The translations under genes and the position numbers were made by a program. From positions 868,001-932,000 of the forward strand of contig NZ_QOUX01000046.1 of the NCBI RefSeq assembly GCF_004116265.1: a stretch of DNA of 64,000 nucleotides, read 5' to 3'. Source of the stretch: Anaerobacillus alkaliphilus. GTDB taxonomy: Bacteria > Bacillota > Bacilli > Bacillales > Anaerobacillaceae. How positions within the stretch are numbered: position 1 is the stretch's first letter; every line of letters begins with the position of its first letter. The notes beneath the pieces were generated by a model. That model did not search any database, had not been told where the DNA came from, and saw only the letters and a list, made by a program, of their open reading frames with translations. Of this stretch, positions 7,750-19,154 are shown piece by piece.

Positions 7750-8688
7750 TTACTTAAGTACTGTCATAACACTTTTAACAGAATCTGCTGATTTTTGTAG
7801 TGCCGCTTTTTCCTCATCAGTCAATTCTAGTTCAATGATTTTTTCAATTCCGTCTCCACCTATAATAGTCGGAACACCTAAGTAAAGATCTGAATAACCA
7901 TACTCACCTTCTAGATAAGCAATTGTTGGAATAATTCGTTTTTTATCTTTAAGGATCGCTTCAACCATTTGAACAATCGATGCTGCCGGAGCATAGTAAG
8001 CGCTTCCGTTTCCTAATAAATTTACGATTTCCCCTCCACCTTTACGAGTACGTTCAACTATTTGTTCTAGACGCTCAGCTGGTATAAGCTTCTCTAACGG
8101 AATTCCTCCAGCATAAGAATAACGGACAAGAGGGACCATGTCATCGCCGTGCCCACCAAGAACAAATCCGGTAACATCTTCCACTGATACATTCAACTCT
8201 TGTGCGACAAATGTACGGAAACGAGCAGTATCAAGAACTCCTGATTGACCAATAACACGATTTTTTGGGAAACCAGATTCTTTAAACACAGTATATGTCA
8301 TTGCATCTACTGGATTTGTAAGTACGACAATATAGCAATCTGGAGAATATTTTACGATTTCTTTTGTTACAGCTTTCATAATACCAGCATTGGTATTCAC
8401 TAAATCATCGCGGCTCATCCCAGGTTTTCTAGCAATTCCTGCAGTAATAACAACGATATCAGAATCGGCTGTATCTTCATAGCTAGATGTTCCAACAATG
8501 TTTGAGTCAAATCCTTGCACAGGGCTTGCTTCTAACATATCTAACGCTTTTCCTTTTGTTGGGTTTTCCATTTGTGGGATGTCAACAAGTACGACATCTC
8601 CTAGTTCTTTTTGTGCTACCATTAATGCTGTAGTCGCACCGGTAAATCCGCCACCAATAACAGAAATTTTTCTTCTTTTAATTGCCAT
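7750..8688 (-). CDS. mdh: Malate dehydrogenase (NAD)
   Basis: This cytoplasmic TCA-cycle enzyme oxidises malate to oxaloacetate with NAD. The 312-residue sequence is of the LDH-like (bacillar) type: the Rossmann loop [10 protein letters not shown], substrate-specificity loop with the Arg of [11 protein letters not shown], Arg of [16 protein letters not shown] and catalytic His in [11 protein letters not shown]. It follows icd on the same strand, but a stable hairpin at 8803-8856 lies between, so it may have its own promoter as well as readthrough from citZ-icd. The start ATG has AGGAGC 7-12 bases upstream. Confidence 0.97.
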   Translation of the reverse strand: MAIKRRKISVIGGGFTGATTALMVAQKELGDVVLVDIPQMENPTKGKALDMLEASPVQGFDSNIVGTSSYEDTADSDIVVITAGIARKPGMSRDDLVNTNAGIMKAVTKEIVKYSPDCYIVVLTNPVDAMTYTVFKESGFPKNRVIGQSGVLDTARFRTFVAQELNVSVEDVTGFVLGGHGDDMVPLVRYSYAGGIPLEKLIPAERLEQIVERTRKGGGEIVNLLGNGSAYYAPAASIVQMVEAILKDKKRIIPTIAYLEGEYGYSDLYLGVPTIIGGDGIEKIIELELTDEEKAALQKSADSVKSVMTVLK

Positions 8689-8802
8689 TTCATATCGCTC
8701 CTTATTCTTTTAAATTATATGAAAAGGATACTTACAGATAATGTTGCTATTCAAAAGATATCATATATTCTGATGATGAATATTCAATAAAAAGAGAAGG
8801 AT

Positions 8803-8856
8803 GACTTACAAGTAGTTCTTGTTCTCTAAACGGAACTGAATTTACACTTGTAAGTC
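8803..8856 (-). terminator. Hairpin/terminator between icd and mdh
   Basis: An 11-bp perfect stem GACTTACAAGT / ACTTGTAAGTC encloses a second small stem AGTTC / GAACT. TTTTTATT follows after about 10 bases on the minus strand. It may act as a partial terminator or an mRNA stabiliser. Confidence 0.6.
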
Positions 8857-8864
8857 AACCTACT

Positions 8865-10136
8865 TTAGTTCATGTTATTAATTAATGCGTCAGCGAACTC
8901 AGAACATTTCACTTCTGTAGCGCCTTCCATTAAGCGAGCAAAATCATATGTTACAACTTTGTCACTAATTGTTTTATCCATAGAAGCCATGATTAAGTCA
9001 GCAGCTTCATTCCAACCTAAATGACGAAGCATTAATTCTCCAGATAATAATACTGAAGAAGGATTTACTTTATCAAGACCAGCATATTTTGGAGCTGTAC
9101 CATGAGTAGCTTCAAAGATTGCATGACCAGTTACGTAGTTAATGTTTGCTCCAGGAGCAATTCCGATTCCACCTACTTGAGCAGCAAGAGCATCAGAAAT
9201 ATAATCCCCATTTAAGTTCATTGTTGCAACAACATCAAACTCTTTTGGACGAGTAAGAATTTGTTGTAAGAAGATGTCAGCAATTGCATCCTTAACAATA
9301 ATTTTGCCCGCTGCTTCAGCATCAGCTTGTGCTTTGTTAGCCGCTTCTTGACCTTCTTTTTCAACGATTTCGTCGTATTGGGCCCAAGTGAATACTTTAT
9401 CACCGTATTCTTTTTCAGCAAGCTCGTAACCCCAGTTTTTGAAAGCTCCTTCAGTAAACTTCATGATGTTTCCTTTATGAACTAGAGTAACACTCTTACG
9501 ACCATGCTTAATAGCATACTCAATTGCACCACGAACTAAACGTTGAGTTCCTTCTTCAGAAACAGGTTTAATTCCAATACCTGATGTCTCAGGGAAACGG
9601 ATTTTGTTTACACCCATTTCATTTTTTAAGAACTCAATCACTTTTTGAACTTCTGGTGAACCTTTTTGCCACTCAATACCAGCATAAATATCTTCAGTGT
9701 TTTCACGGAAGATAACCATATCTGTGTCTTCAGGACGTTTGATTGGAGATGGTACCCCATTGAAATAACGCACTGGACGTAAGCAAGTATATAAATCTAA
9801 CTCTTGACGAAGTGCTACGTTAAGAGAACGGAAACCTCCACCGATTGGAGTCGTTAAAGGACCTTTAATTGCAATGATGTATTCACGCACTGCGTCTAAA
9901 GTCTCTTCAGGTAACCAGTTACCTGTTTGATCAAAGGCTTTTTCTCCAGCAAGAATTTCTTTCCAAACAATTTTCTTCTCACCATTATAAGCCTTCTCAA
10001 CAGCAGCATCTAATACTCTTGAAGCTGCAGCCCAGATATCTGGCCCTATTCCATCACCTTCAATAAAAGGGATTACAGGATTATTAGGAACGTTTAATAC
10101 TCCATCTTGAACAGTAATTTTTTCTCCATTTGCCAT
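8865..10136 (-). CDS. icd: Isocitrate dehydrogenase (NADP)
   Basis: This enzyme converts isocitrate to 2-oxoglutarate in the TCA cycle. Family motifs include the phosphorylatable/substrate-binding serine loop ([17 protein letters not shown]), the [17 protein letters not shown] segment, the catalytic Lys/Tyr regions and the metal-binding NLNGDYISD. The start is the ATG at 10136, seven bases after AGGAGGT; an in-frame GTG directly before it is too close to the ribosome binding site. This gives 423 residues, as in B. subtilis. It lies downstream of citZ with 181 bases between. Confidence 0.97.
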   Translation of the reverse strand: MANGEKITVQDGVLNVPNNPVIPFIEGDGIGPDIWAAASRVLDAAVEKAYNGEKKIVWKEILAGEKAFDQTGNWLPEETLDAVREYIIAIKGPLTTPIGGGFRSLNVALRQELDLYTCLRPVRYFNGVPSPIKRPEDTDMVIFRENTEDIYAGIEWQKGSPEVQKVIEFLKNEMGVNKIRFPETSGIGIKPVSEEGTQRLVRGAIEYAIKHGRKSVTLVHKGNIMKFTEGAFKNWGYELAEKEYGDKVFTWAQYDEIVEKEGQEAANKAQADAEAAGKIIVKDAIADIFLQQILTRPKEFDVVATMNLNGDYISDALAAQVGGIGIAPGANINYVTGHAIFEATHGTAPKYAGLDKVNPSSVLLSGELMLRHLGWNEAADLIMASMDKTISDKVVTYDFARLMEGATEVKCSEFADALINNMN

Positions 10137-10267
10137 CACTATTACCTCCTACTAGTTCTTTGTCTAAAAATTATGTAATGAGAGTGTGAGAACCCAATGA
10201 ATTGGCGGAATAAAGATTATAATTTATTACAAAAGTCCCCCTCCAAAGTTTCACGGGCCCTCATACT

Positions 10268-10297
10268 GATAATTTTTTTCTGTCTTTAAAAATTATC
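10268..10297 (-). other. AT-rich hairpin between citZ and icd
   Basis: GATAATTTTT and its complement form a 10-bp perfect stem around a 10-base loop in the citZ-icd gap. No T-run follows on the minus strand, so it is more likely a processing or stability element than a full terminator. Confidence 0.45.
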
Positions 10298-10317
10298 ATA
10301 CCTCTCGACACATCAAA

Positions 10318-11433
10318 TTAACGTTGGTCAATTGGTACGTACACTTGTTTATCAGGTCCAACATATTCCGCACGAGGTCGAATAAGTCTGTTGTTACTAT
10401 ATTGCTCTAGAATATGAGCAATCCAACCCGACATTCTACTAATTGCAAAGATTGGTGTAAATAAGTCATGTTTTATTCCAAGGCTATGGTACACACTTGC
10501 AGAGTAGAAATCAACATTTGGTAATAATCCTTTTTCGCGAGTAACAATTTCATTGATTTTAACAGACATTTCATACCATTTTTCTTCTCCGGTAATCGCT
10601 GTTAATTGTTTTGACATATCTTTTAAGTGTTTTGCACGCGGATCGCCATCTTTATATACACGGTGACCGAAGCCCATAATTTTCACTTTGTTACTTAGAG
10701 CATTCATAATATAAGGTTCTACATTTTCAACATTTTCGATTTCCATTAACATGGCCATAACTCTTTCGTTTGCACCACCATGTAAAGGACCTTTTAATGC
10801 ACCAATCGCTGCTGTTATTCCTGAATACATATCAGATAATGTAGCTACACATACACGTGCTGTAAATGTTGACGCATTCAATTCATGGTCAGCATGTAAC
10901 ACTAATGCTTTATTAAACGCATCGATAGCGATCGCATCAGGTTCTTCCCCAGTAAGCATGTATAAGAAGTTTGCTGCAAATCCAAGATCTTTACGAGGAG
11001 CAACAGGCTCTTTTCCTTCACGGATACGTGAAAACGCTGTCACGATCGTTTGGATTTGCGCTTGTAGCTTAAGTGCTTTTCGCTTATTTGCTTCTTCAGA
11101 TTGGTCATCTGCTTCTGAATCATATAAGCCTAAGAATGAAATAGCTGTTCTAAGGGCAGCCATAGGGTGAACTTGATCGATTGGGTACATTTTCATTTGA
11201 TCAATAACGCCTTGTGGAACCTCTGCATAATTTGCTAGATCCTCAGTTAATTGCTTTAATTCCTCTTCTTTTGGAAGACGGCCATTCCATAATAGGAAGA
11301 TAACCTCCTCAAAGCTTGCGTTATTTGCTAAATCATCGATATCAAAACCATGATACGTTAAAACACCATCAATAATTGAACTGACGCTCGACGTTGTTGC
11401 AACAACACCTTCAAGACCACGAGTTGTACTCAT
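10318..11433 (-). CDS. citZ: Citrate synthase
   Basis: Citrate synthase condenses acetyl-CoA with oxaloacetate, the entry step of the TCA cycle. The 371-residue protein carries the catalytic residues of type II bacterial enzymes: His in GPLHGGANERVM, His in MGFGHRVYKDGDPR and Asp in LPNVDFYSASVYHSLG. It begins MSTTRGLEGVVATTSSVSSI, and AGGAGAGG lies 6-13 bases before the ATG. It heads the citZ-icd-mdh cluster. The 370-base region upstream holds a promoter, an inverted repeat over its -35 and a cre-like site. Confidence 0.97.
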   Translation of the reverse strand: MSTTRGLEGVVATTSSVSSIIDGVLTYHGFDIDDLANNASFEEVIFLLWNGRLPKEEELKQLTEDLANYAEVPQGVIDQMKMYPIDQVHPMAALRTAISFLGLYDSEADDQSEEANKRKALKLQAQIQTIVTAFSRIREGKEPVAPRKDLGFAANFLYMLTGEEPDAIAIDAFNKALVLHADHELNASTFTARVCVATLSDMYSGITAAIGALKGPLHGGANERVMAMLMEIENVENVEPYIMNALSNKVKIMGFGHRVYKDGDPRAKHLKDMSKQLTAITGEEKWYEMSVKINEIVTREKGLLPNVDFYSASVYHSLGIKHDLFTPIFAISRMSGWIAHILEQYSNNRLIRPRAEYVGPDKQVYVPIDQR

Positions 11434-11803
11434 TTCTCAACCTCTCCTTTACAAATAGAATATTCATTTTTAAAGGTAATACATATGAAAACGAAGACGG
11501 CCTTTTGCCAAAAAGTCCTAAAAAGCAGTTGTTTGCCGACGATATAGTTCTAGTAATCTATTATTCAATAGCTTAAAAGTTCTATTGTAAAATATTTTTT
11601 TGTTCTTTTTTGAACATATTGTTCCAAAACGTCAGCATCATTTAAAATAGTGTTTAGGGTCTTTTTGAACATACTCTTTTCCTTATATAGAAATTATTAT
11701 GTACAAAAGAGTTTCTAACCAATTCTAATTATAAACATTTTCCACAGTTTTGTGAACTTTTATTTGAAAATAATTCCGACTATTTTAATTCTTGTGATAA
11801 CTT
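11434..11803 (-). promoter_or_regulatory. citZ upstream region with promoter, cre-like site and repeats
   Basis: A sigma-A-like promoter reads TTGAAT (11563-11568), 16 bases, TATATC (11541-11546). The inverted repeat CTATT-GAAT-AATAG overlaps the -35. ATGAAAACGAAGACG at 11485-11499 matches the cre consensus except its last base and would lie in the leader. Further out, GAACA-TAT-TGTTC (11612-11624) and two copies of TTTTTGAACATA (near 11607 and 11662) form a small repeat cluster of unknown meaning. No ORF is supported here. Confidence 0.4.
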
Positions 11804-12277
11804 TCACGAACCAAAAGAGCTAAAAAAAGCCACAAGTCTCATTGCCATGTAAGCAATGCCTGCACCTATTAACGGCCCCACTGCTACCCCGTTAAAAAGA
11901 GCAACTGCTAAAATTGTTCCAAAAACTAGCGCCGCCGTAATATGAGGATCTGTTTGCAACAGTTCTACTCCACTTGATGCAATAATAGCTACAAAAATCC
12001 CTGCCGCCAACGCAATCCAAGCATACACAGACTTCATTGAGTCAATTAGCTCTCTAAAACCAATTTGACCAGTAACAATTGGTACAAGTACGGCAATTGT
12101 AATAATTGTAACACCGACATTAATGCCTTTTTGCTGAATAAACGGATACACTTTCTCACCTAGACCAACCCATTTAATCAGTAACAAAACTACTACTGCA
12201 ACAATTAATGATTGATTTTTTGCAATAATACCAATAAGTAGCAGAATTATCATAAAAGCAGTTGCCTGTGTTATCAA
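11804..12277 (-). CDS. ytwI: DUF441/UPF0756 membrane protein
   Basis: This is a 157-residue hydrophobic protein with about four transmembrane helices, of the UPF0756/DUF441 family whose function is unknown. Characteristic stretches are IGIIAKNQSLIVAVVVLLLI and the Gly-rich C-terminal helix VGPLIGAGIAYMAMRL. It lies upstream of citZ as in B. subtilis. The start is taken as TTG at 12277 with AAGGA about 10 bases before it; an in-frame ATG eight codons on would remove part of the first helix. Confidence 0.8.
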   Translation of the reverse strand: MITQATAFMIILLLIGIIAKNQSLIVAVVVLLLIKWVGLGEKVYPFIQQKGINVGVTIITIAVLVPIVTGQIGFRELIDSMKSVYAWIALAAGIFVAIIASSGVELLQTDPHITAALVFGTILAVALFNGVAVGPLIGAGIAYMAMRLVAFFSSFGS

Positions 12278-12516
12278 ACCTGATGCATCCTTCCTTGGTA
12301 GGCCTTACCATTGTTATCTTAACATAAATCTCATTTTTTCGCCAAGTTTCAAGTCTTTTTTGTGTCAATATTTCGAATTAAATTTTGTGTCCCTAAGTTT
12401 GTTTATCATTAAGAGATATCGAAAAAGGATTTATCCATTATTGTCTTTTACGCTTCTAAAATAATAAAACAAGCCATACGCTATTAAAAAGCCTTTCTGA
12501 AAGAGGTGAAAGAAAT

Positions 12517-13629
12517 ATGAACTCTAACTACTTTCAAATACTACTTAGACTCACTCTTGTCGTAAGTATTATATTTTTAATAGCAGTCTTAGGATTTATT
12601 ACCTTTAAAACAGCATATCCTTTTATGATTGGACTAGTTCTGGCTTTTTTCTTAAACCCTATTGTTAACTTTTTTCAAGAGAGAATGAAAATTTCTAGAT
12701 GGTTATCGGTATCAATCGTCTTACTTGGGCTTTTGTCACTAACTATAGGCTCAATTACAATCTTAATTTCTGAAATTATTATGGGTACTAATTATCTATC
12801 ACAATCTGTACCTATTCACTTCCAATCACTTATTTATGAATTCCAAAAAATATTTACTGGTAAGATTATGCCCATCTATGAACAAATATCAACCATTTTT
12901 TATTCTTTAGATAGTGATCAACAAGTTACAATTAAGGCTTATGTAGAGACGATAACGAACCATATCACCTCAAACGCTAGCTCGACAATTCAGTCTGTAC
13001 TTACAGGGATATCCGATTTTTTATTAGCTTTACCTAACTTAGCTACAGTTATTATTTTCTCTTTATTAGCGACCTTCTTTATTAGTAAAGACTGGTATAA
13101 GTTAGTCTTTATTTTTCGGAAATGGCTTCCAAACGTGATTGCCGAGCGAACCAAAGACGTAATGAAAAGCTTAAAGAAGGCATTTGTGGGTTTTATTCTA
13201 GCTCAAATAACCTTAATCTCTATCACATGTTGTATTGTACTAATAGGATTATTAGTCCTTAAGGTTGATTACCCGATTACCATCGCTTTAATCATAGCCT
13301 TCGTTGATCTACTCCCATATTTAGGGACAGGACTGATCTTTATCCCTTGGATTTTGTATACCTTCTTTTCTGGACAATTATCACTGACAATCGGACTTTC
13401 TATTTTATACGGTGTTGTAGTTGTTCAAAGACAAATTATGGAACCTAAAATCTTATCATCAAGTATTGGAGTTGACCCATTAGCTACACTAGTGTCTTTG
13501 TTTGTAGGCTATAAACTCTTTGGGTTTCTAGGACTCATACTAGGGCCAATAATTCTTGTCTTTATACAAACTTTGCATAACGCCCATGTATTTCGCGACT
13601 TACGAAATTATATTTTTAAGATTAACTAA
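12517..13629 (+). CDS. ytvI: YtvI-like AI-2E/PerM family permease
   Basis: This 370-residue protein belongs to the AI-2E transporter/PerM family and has about eight transmembrane segments. Two helices lie in the first 65 residues, one at about 68-90, an extracytoplasmic region at about 95-165, and a C-terminal half with the family's VDLLPYLGTGLIFIPW loop and VDPLATLVSLFVGYKLFGFLG. Substrate is unknown; YtvI-type members are placed near sporulation genes in some species. It is divergent from ytwI and converges on fxsA with a shared terminator. AGAGGTG lies 8-14 bases before the ATG. Confidence 0.85.
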   Translation: MNSNYFQILLRLTLVVSIIFLIAVLGFITFKTAYPFMIGLVLAFFLNPIVNFFQERMKISRWLSVSIVLLGLLSLTIGSITILISEIIMGTNYLSQSVPIHFQSLIYEFQKIFTGKIMPIYEQISTIFYSLDSDQQVTIKAYVETITNHITSNASSTIQSVLTGISDFLLALPNLATVIIFSLLATFFISKDWYKLVFIFRKWLPNVIAERTKDVMKSLKKAFVGFILAQITLISITCCIVLIGLLVLKVDYPITIALIIAFVDLLPYLGTGLIFIPWILYTFFSGQLSLTIGLSILYGVVVVQRQIMEPKILSSSIGVDPLATLVSLFVGYKLFGFLGLILGPIILVFIQTLHNAHVFRDLRNYIFKIN

Positions 13630-13631
13630 AA

Positions 13632-13671
13632 AAAAAGCTGATTTATCAAAATATCGATAAACCAGCTTTTT
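13632..13671. terminator. Bidirectional terminator between ytvI and fxsA
   Basis: A 16-bp stem with one mismatch (AAAAAGCTG... and complement) has A/T runs on both sides and serves the two convergent genes. It overlaps the fxsA stop codon. Confidence 0.85.
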
Positions 13672-14065
13672 AGCGTCGATTAATAAAAATAATTGAACCA
13701 TTCTGCAACAATCGATCAAATATCTTTTGAATGAAGGCTTTTGCAATTCCTCTACTAGCAGGAATTAATAGAAAAAAACCAATGGCATCGGTAATAAAAC
13801 CTGGAGTCAATAATACTACTCCACCAATTAGAATACATAGCCCGTCTAAAATAACCCCGCTAGGTATCTGGCCCTGTTGCAATTGTAACTGTGCTAATCT
13901 AAGTGTATTTAATCCTTCTTTCTTTGCTAACCATGCCCCGAGTACTCCAGTAAAAATAACAAGTAATATTGTCCAAGGAATGCCAATTGTATTACCAGAG
14001 AGAACTAGGACGCCAATCTCTAACGCAGGCACAATAATTAATAGTAAGATGAAAATTTTTAACAT
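13670..14065 (-). CDS. fxsA: FxsA family membrane protein
   Basis: This is a 131-residue FxsA/YtzA-type protein with two or three transmembrane segments (about residues 3-20, 24-45 and 70-95) and the family motif VVLLTPGFITDAIGFFLLIP. E. coli FxsA, when overproduced, suppresses phage T7 exclusion by the F plasmid; its natural role is unknown. The start is the ATG at 14065, eight bases after AGGAG; an in-frame ATG ten codons upstream has no ribosome binding site. It follows pyk on the same strand with a terminator between. Confidence 0.85.
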   Translation of the reverse strand: MLKIFILLLIIVPALEIGVLVLSGNTIGIPWTILLVIFTGVLGAWLAKKEGLNTLRLAQLQLQQGQIPSGVILDGLCILIGGVVLLTPGFITDAIGFFLLIPASRGIAKAFIQKIFDRLLQNGSIIFINRR

Positions 14066-14128
14066 TTGACCTACTCCTTTAAAATGGCTTGTCATTATAT
14101 TATATGACAGGCTAGTAGATTATGCTAA

Positions 14129-14157
14129 TAAAAAACCGCTAAGATTACCTTAGCGGT
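14129..14157 (-). terminator. Terminator after pyk
   Basis: ACCGCTAAG and CTTAGCGGT form a 9-bp perfect stem with a 5-base loop, followed by a run of T on the minus strand. Confidence 0.9.
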
Positions 14158-14167
14158 CCAAAAGAGA

Positions 14168-15922
14168 CTATAAAATACTTGCATGTCCTTTATAGATATT
14201 CCCTCTAGTAGCATCAACTGTGATCGCGTCACCGTCTTCAAATTGATGTGTTGCCCGTTCTACACCAACAACTACTGGAATTCCTAAATTTAAGCCAACT
14301 ACCGCTGCATGACTAGTTAGCCCACCTTCTTCAGTAATGACTGCAGCTGCTTTTTCAAATGCCTCGATCATGTCTTTATCGGTACCGACTGTTACCAATA
14401 TTGCCCCATCTTCCATTTTAGACAAAGCATCACTAGCAGTTTTTGCAACAATCACTTTACCTGTAGCTGTCTTACGGCCAATCCCTTGTCCTTTAGCAAC
14501 CACTTCGCCAATAACATGAACTTTAATTAAGTTCGTTGTTCCTGTTTCACCGACTGGGACTCCAGCAGTAATAACAATTAAATCACCATGATCGATAAAT
14601 TCCGTTTTAACAGCTTCCTGAACGGCAATTTCTAACATTTCATCTGTTGAAGTAGCTTTTGTTCCAAGTTGTGCATAAACACCCCATACTAAAGCTAACT
14701 TGCGGCAAACTTCAGCAGAGTGAGTGACTGCTACAATTGGTGATTTCGGTCGATATTTAGAAATCATTCTTGCAGTATGACCGCTTTCAGTAGCTGTTAC
14801 CACTGCAGCTGCTTCTAAGTTTAAAGCTGTGTGGGCTACTGATTGACTAATTGCATCTGTAATCGTTCTTTGGCTCTCTCTACCTTTACGCTTTAACAAC
14901 TCTTCATATTTTAATGCCGACTCTGCTCGAACAGCAATTTTATACATCGTTTGCACAGCTTCTACAGGATATAGGCCTGCGGCTGTTTCACCAGATAACA
15001 TGATTGCGTCAGTTCCATCAAAGATCGCATTTGCCACGTCACTTGCCTCTGCACGTGTTGGACGTGGATTGCGTTGCATTGAATCAAGCATTTGTGTTGC
15101 TGTGATAACTGGTTTTCCTAGTGCATTACATTTCTTAATTAAGTTCTTTTGAACTAACGGAACTTCTTCTGCTGGGATTTCTACACCTAGGTCTCCACGA
15201 GCAACCATTAACCCATCAGACACTTCTAGGATTTCGTCAATGTTATCTACACCTTCTTGGTTTTCAATTTTAGGAATGATGTGAATATGCCCTGCGTTAT
15301 TGTTTTCAAGAAGTTCACGAATTTCTAAGACATCTGATGCACGACGAACGAATGATGCTGCAATAAAGTCAACACCTTGCTCAATACCAAAACGGATGTC
15401 ATTAGCATCTTTTTCTGTAATCCCTGGTAAATTCACACTTACATTAGGAACGTTTACACCTTTTTTATTCTTGATTGTTCCGCTATTAAGAATTTTTGTT
15501 CTTAATTCTTTAGAACCTATTTCAATCACTTCTAGTTCGATTAAGCCGTCGTCTAGTAAAATTTTTGAACCAACATGAACATCATTTACTAATCCAGGAT
15601 AAGTAATAGAAAACTTTTCAGCTGTTCCCACTACTTCTTCCATCGAGATAATAACTTCATTACCTGCAACTAGTTCTGCTACTCCATCTTCGAAGTTATT
15701 TGTGCGAATTTCTGGACCTTTAGTATCAAGTAAGATCGCAATATGTTTCCCTGCTTTTTCAGCGGCTTCACGAATAGAAGTTATTCTTGCACCATGTTCT
15801 TCGTAATCTCCATGAGAGAAGTTTAAACGAGCGACATTCATACCAGCATTAATTAATTGCGAGAGTTTTTCAACACTTTCACTCGCAGGTCCTATTGTAC
15901 ATACTATTTTTGTTTTTCTCAT
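14168..15922 (-). CDS. pyk: Pyruvate kinase with C-terminal PEP-utiliser domain
   Basis: Pyruvate kinase makes pyruvate and ATP from phosphoenolpyruvate and ADP. The barrel carries [12 protein letters not shown], the metal-binding KIENQEGV and the signature [13 protein letters not shown]. After the usual C-terminal domain there is an extra ~110-residue PEP-utiliser-like domain with the swivelling-domain motif [21 protein letters not shown], a feature of Bacillus-type enzymes (584 residues in total). The start is the ATG at 15922, ten bases after AGGAGG; the longer frame has no better site. It follows pfkA with 116 bases between. Confidence 0.96.
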   Translation of the reverse strand: MRKTKIVCTIGPASESVEKLSQLINAGMNVARLNFSHGDYEEHGARITSIREAAEKAGKHIAILLDTKGPEIRTNNFEDGVAELVAGNEVIISMEEVVGTAEKFSITYPGLVNDVHVGSKILLDDGLIELEVIEIGSKELRTKILNSGTIKNKKGVNVPNVSVNLPGITEKDANDIRFGIEQGVDFIAASFVRRASDVLEIRELLENNNAGHIHIIPKIENQEGVDNIDEILEVSDGLMVARGDLGVEIPAEEVPLVQKNLIKKCNALGKPVITATQMLDSMQRNPRPTRAEASDVANAIFDGTDAIMLSGETAAGLYPVEAVQTMYKIAVRAESALKYEELLKRKGRESQRTITDAISQSVAHTALNLEAAAVVTATESGHTARMISKYRPKSPIVAVTHSAEVCRKLALVWGVYAQLGTKATSTDEMLEIAVQEAVKTEFIDHGDLIVITAGVPVGETGTTNLIKVHVIGEVVAKGQGIGRKTATGKVIVAKTASDALSKMEDGAILVTVGTDKDMIEAFEKAAAVITEEGGLTSHAAVVGLNLGIPVVVGVERATHQFEDGDAITVDATRGNIYKGHASIL

Positions 15923-16038
15923 AATGAAAAAACCTCCTACTTTCCTAAATAACATATTCTCTTCAATTAATTCAAATTCGACATACTATTATGGTTGCCA
16001 ATCCGAATAAAGTATGTCATAATTTATCTAAATATCAT

Positions 16039-17022
<984 letters not shown>

Positions 17023-17116
17023 CTAGATCAAATCCTAGTAACTAGTTTATGGCTAAAGCTCTAAAAACCATTCATCATTTCTATGTCCTCGGTACTAGTA
17101 TTATCTATACGTGTTA

Positions 17117-17145
17117 AAAATACCACTTCTAATTCATTATGACAA
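17117..17145 (-). promoter_or_regulatory. Sigma-A-type promoter for pfkA-pyk
   Basis: TTGTCA (17140-17145), 17 bases, TATTTT (17117-17122) on the minus strand, located between the accA terminator and pfkA. Confidence 0.55.
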
Positions 17146-17164
17146 TAGACGAAAAGCGACAAAT

Positions 17165-17195
17165 AAAAAGCCTTCTCTACACTTAGAGAAAGCCT
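17165..17195 (-). terminator. Terminator after accA
   Basis: An 11-bp stem with two G-U pairs (AGGCTTTCTCT with AGAGAAGGCTT) runs into TTTTTATTTG on the minus strand, five bases past the accA stop codon. Confidence 0.8.
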
Positions 17196-17200
17196 AACCC

Positions 17201-18178
17201 TTATTTAACGCTAATGACATCGTTTACAGTGTCGTACTCACCTATATTGTTAAATTTTTCGTAACGTTGCTCTATTAGCTCTTCTTCAGAAAGTTCAGCT
17301 AATTCAGTCAGCGATTTGTCGAGAACCTTACCTATCGCATTGGCTTGTTGTTTAACGTCTCGATGAGCGCCGCCTCTTACTTCTGGAATAATTTCATCAA
17401 TCACATTAAGTTCTTTCAAATCTGGCGCTGTAATTCTCATAGTTTCAGCTGCTCTTTGAGCAAGGCCTGAGTCTTTCCATAAGAGAGCTGCAGCTCCTTC
17501 AGGAGATATAACAGAGTATGTAGAATTTTCTAGCATATGAATATGATTTCCTACACCTAGAGCTAGAGCTCCTCCACTACCACCCTCACCAATCACGATA
17601 CAAATGATTGGCACTGCGAAACCAGCCATTTCTAGTAGGTTTCTAGCAATCGCTTCACTTTGTCCTCGTTCCTCTGCGGCAATTCCAGGATACGCTCCTT
17701 TTGTATCAATAAAGCAAATAATTGGTCTTTTGAATTTATTTGCTTGTTTCATTAATCGTAAGGCTTTTCGATAACCTTCTGGATGGGGCATTCCAAAGTT
17801 TCGACGTATGTTTTCCTTTGTATCTTTCCCACGTTGATGACCTATAACAGTTACTGGTTTTCCTTGAAATTTTGCAATTCCCGCAACAATTGCTTCATCG
17901 TCACCATATAAACGATCTCCATGTAACTCAATAAAATCAGTAAATAAATAAGAAATATAGTCCAAAGTAGTAGGTCGTTCATTATGACGTGCGATTTGTA
18001 CACGATCCCAAGGCTTCATGTTGCCGTAAATATCATTTTCTAATTGTTCTAAACGTTCTTCAAGCTTACTAATTTCACCGGATAAATCAATGCCCTTATC
18101 AACAGTAAACTTTTTTAATTCCTCAATCTTTGTTTTTAGTTCTGTTATAGGTTTTTCAAATGGTAATTCATTAGCCAA
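17201..18178 (-). CDS. accA: Acetyl-CoA carboxylase carboxyltransferase alpha subunit
   Basis: This subunit forms, with AccD, the carboxyltransferase that makes malonyl-CoA for fatty acid synthesis. The 325-residue protein has the N-terminal coiled-coil ([19 protein letters not shown]), the CoA-carboxylase core with [19 protein letters not shown] and the oxyanion-type [14 protein letters not shown]. It starts four bases after the accD stop codon, consistent with cotranslation in an equimolar complex. It ends the accD-accA unit. Confidence 0.96.
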   Translation of the reverse strand: MANELPFEKPITELKTKIEELKKFTVDKGIDLSGEISKLEERLEQLENDIYGNMKPWDRVQIARHNERPTTLDYISYLFTDFIELHGDRLYGDDEAIVAGIAKFQGKPVTVIGHQRGKDTKENIRRNFGMPHPEGYRKALRLMKQANKFKRPIICFIDTKGAYPGIAAEERGQSEAIARNLLEMAGFAVPIICIVIGEGGSGGALALGVGNHIHMLENSTYSVISPEGAAALLWKDSGLAQRAAETMRITAPDLKELNVIDEIIPEVRGGAHRDVKQQANAIGKVLDKSLTELAELSEEELIEQRYEKFNNIGEYDTVNDVISVK

Positions 18179-18182
18179 GTTT

Positions 18183-19043
18183 CTACACCTCCTTCAGTAC
18201 ATCATTATGCATATCAAAGATTGTCGTAAGTAATTGTTTCATTTCTAATCTAGATACAACTTTATCTAACTGACCATGTTTTAACAAAAATTCTGCAGTT
18301 TGGAAATCATCTGGCAATTCTTGACGGATCGTTTGCTCAATAATTCTTCTACCTGCAAAGCCTATTAATGCACCTGGCTCAGCGAAGTTATAATCACCTA
18401 GTGATGCAAAACTTGCAGATACCCCACCAGTTGTTGGGTGTGTCATAATTGAAATAAAGAGACCACCTGCAGTGTCAAGTTTCTTTAACGCAGCACTTGT
18501 TTTTGCCATTTGCATCAGACTAAGTACACCTTCTTGCATTCTAGCACCACCTGAGGCAGAAAAAAGAATGAAAGGTGCTTTTAATTCAATTGCTTTTTCA
18601 ATTGCTCTTGTAATCTTCTCACCTACAACACTGCCCATACTTCCCATCCTAAAACGTGCATCCATGACTGCAATAACAACATTCATATTAGACATTGTTC
18701 CTTGTCCTGTAACAATCGCTTCATTTAATCCTGTTTTCTCTCTATCTGCTTTTGTTTTTTCAGCATAAGTAGGAAAAGCAAGAGGGTCTTTTGAGATCAT
18801 ATTGCTGTCAAACTCAATAAACGTGCCTTCATCAAGTAAGCTAGCAATTCGATCATAAGCAGACATGCGATGGTGAAAACCACAACTATCACATACATAC
18901 AAATTCTTTTTCAATTCCTTGGTGTACATAATCGTTTTACACTTTGGACATTTTGTCATTAAACCCTCAGGAATATCCATTTTTACTTGATCTGAAGGAA
19001 TTGTTGCATACTTCTTTTTCTTAGAAAATAAGTCCCTTAACAC
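18183..19043 (-). CDS. accD: Acetyl-CoA carboxylase carboxyltransferase beta subunit
   Basis: This is the beta subunit of the acetyl-CoA carboxyltransferase. A four-cysteine zinc ribbon (CPKC about residues 31-34 and CDSC about 50-53) precedes the crotonase-like domain with [19 protein letters not shown] and [18 protein letters not shown]. The open frame extends 15 codons further, but GAGAGGTG five bases before the GTG at 19043 and the family N-terminus [12 protein letters not shown] favour this start (286 residues). It lies 111 bases after the GntR gene and directly before accA. Confidence 0.95.
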   Translation of the reverse strand: MLRDLFSKKKKYATIPSDQVKMDIPEGLMTKCPKCKTIMYTKELKKNLYVCDSCGFHHRMSAYDRIASLLDEGTFIEFDSNMISKDPLAFPTYAEKTKADREKTGLNEAIVTGQGTMSNMNVVIAVMDARFRMGSMGSVVGEKITRAIEKAIELKAPFILFSASGGARMQEGVLSLMQMAKTSAALKKLDTAGGLFISIMTHPTTGGVSASFASLGDYNFAEPGALIGFAGRRIIEQTIRQELPDDFQTAEFLLKHGQLDKVVSRLEMKQLLTTIFDMHNDVLKEV

Positions 19044-19154
19044 TGTAACACCTCTCTTTTGGACAAGATCTTTTATTAAAATTTTCATAAATCATATCAT
19101 ACAGAAAATAACAGTTTCAAGGTAAACAATCCAACGATAATCCCCAAATAACGG

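Noticed and set aside
8498-8713. Antisense frames over mdh, dnaE, ezrA, pyk and other genes
   Set aside because: They mirror the codon structure of the genes beneath them, and lack ribosome binding sites and recognisable domains.
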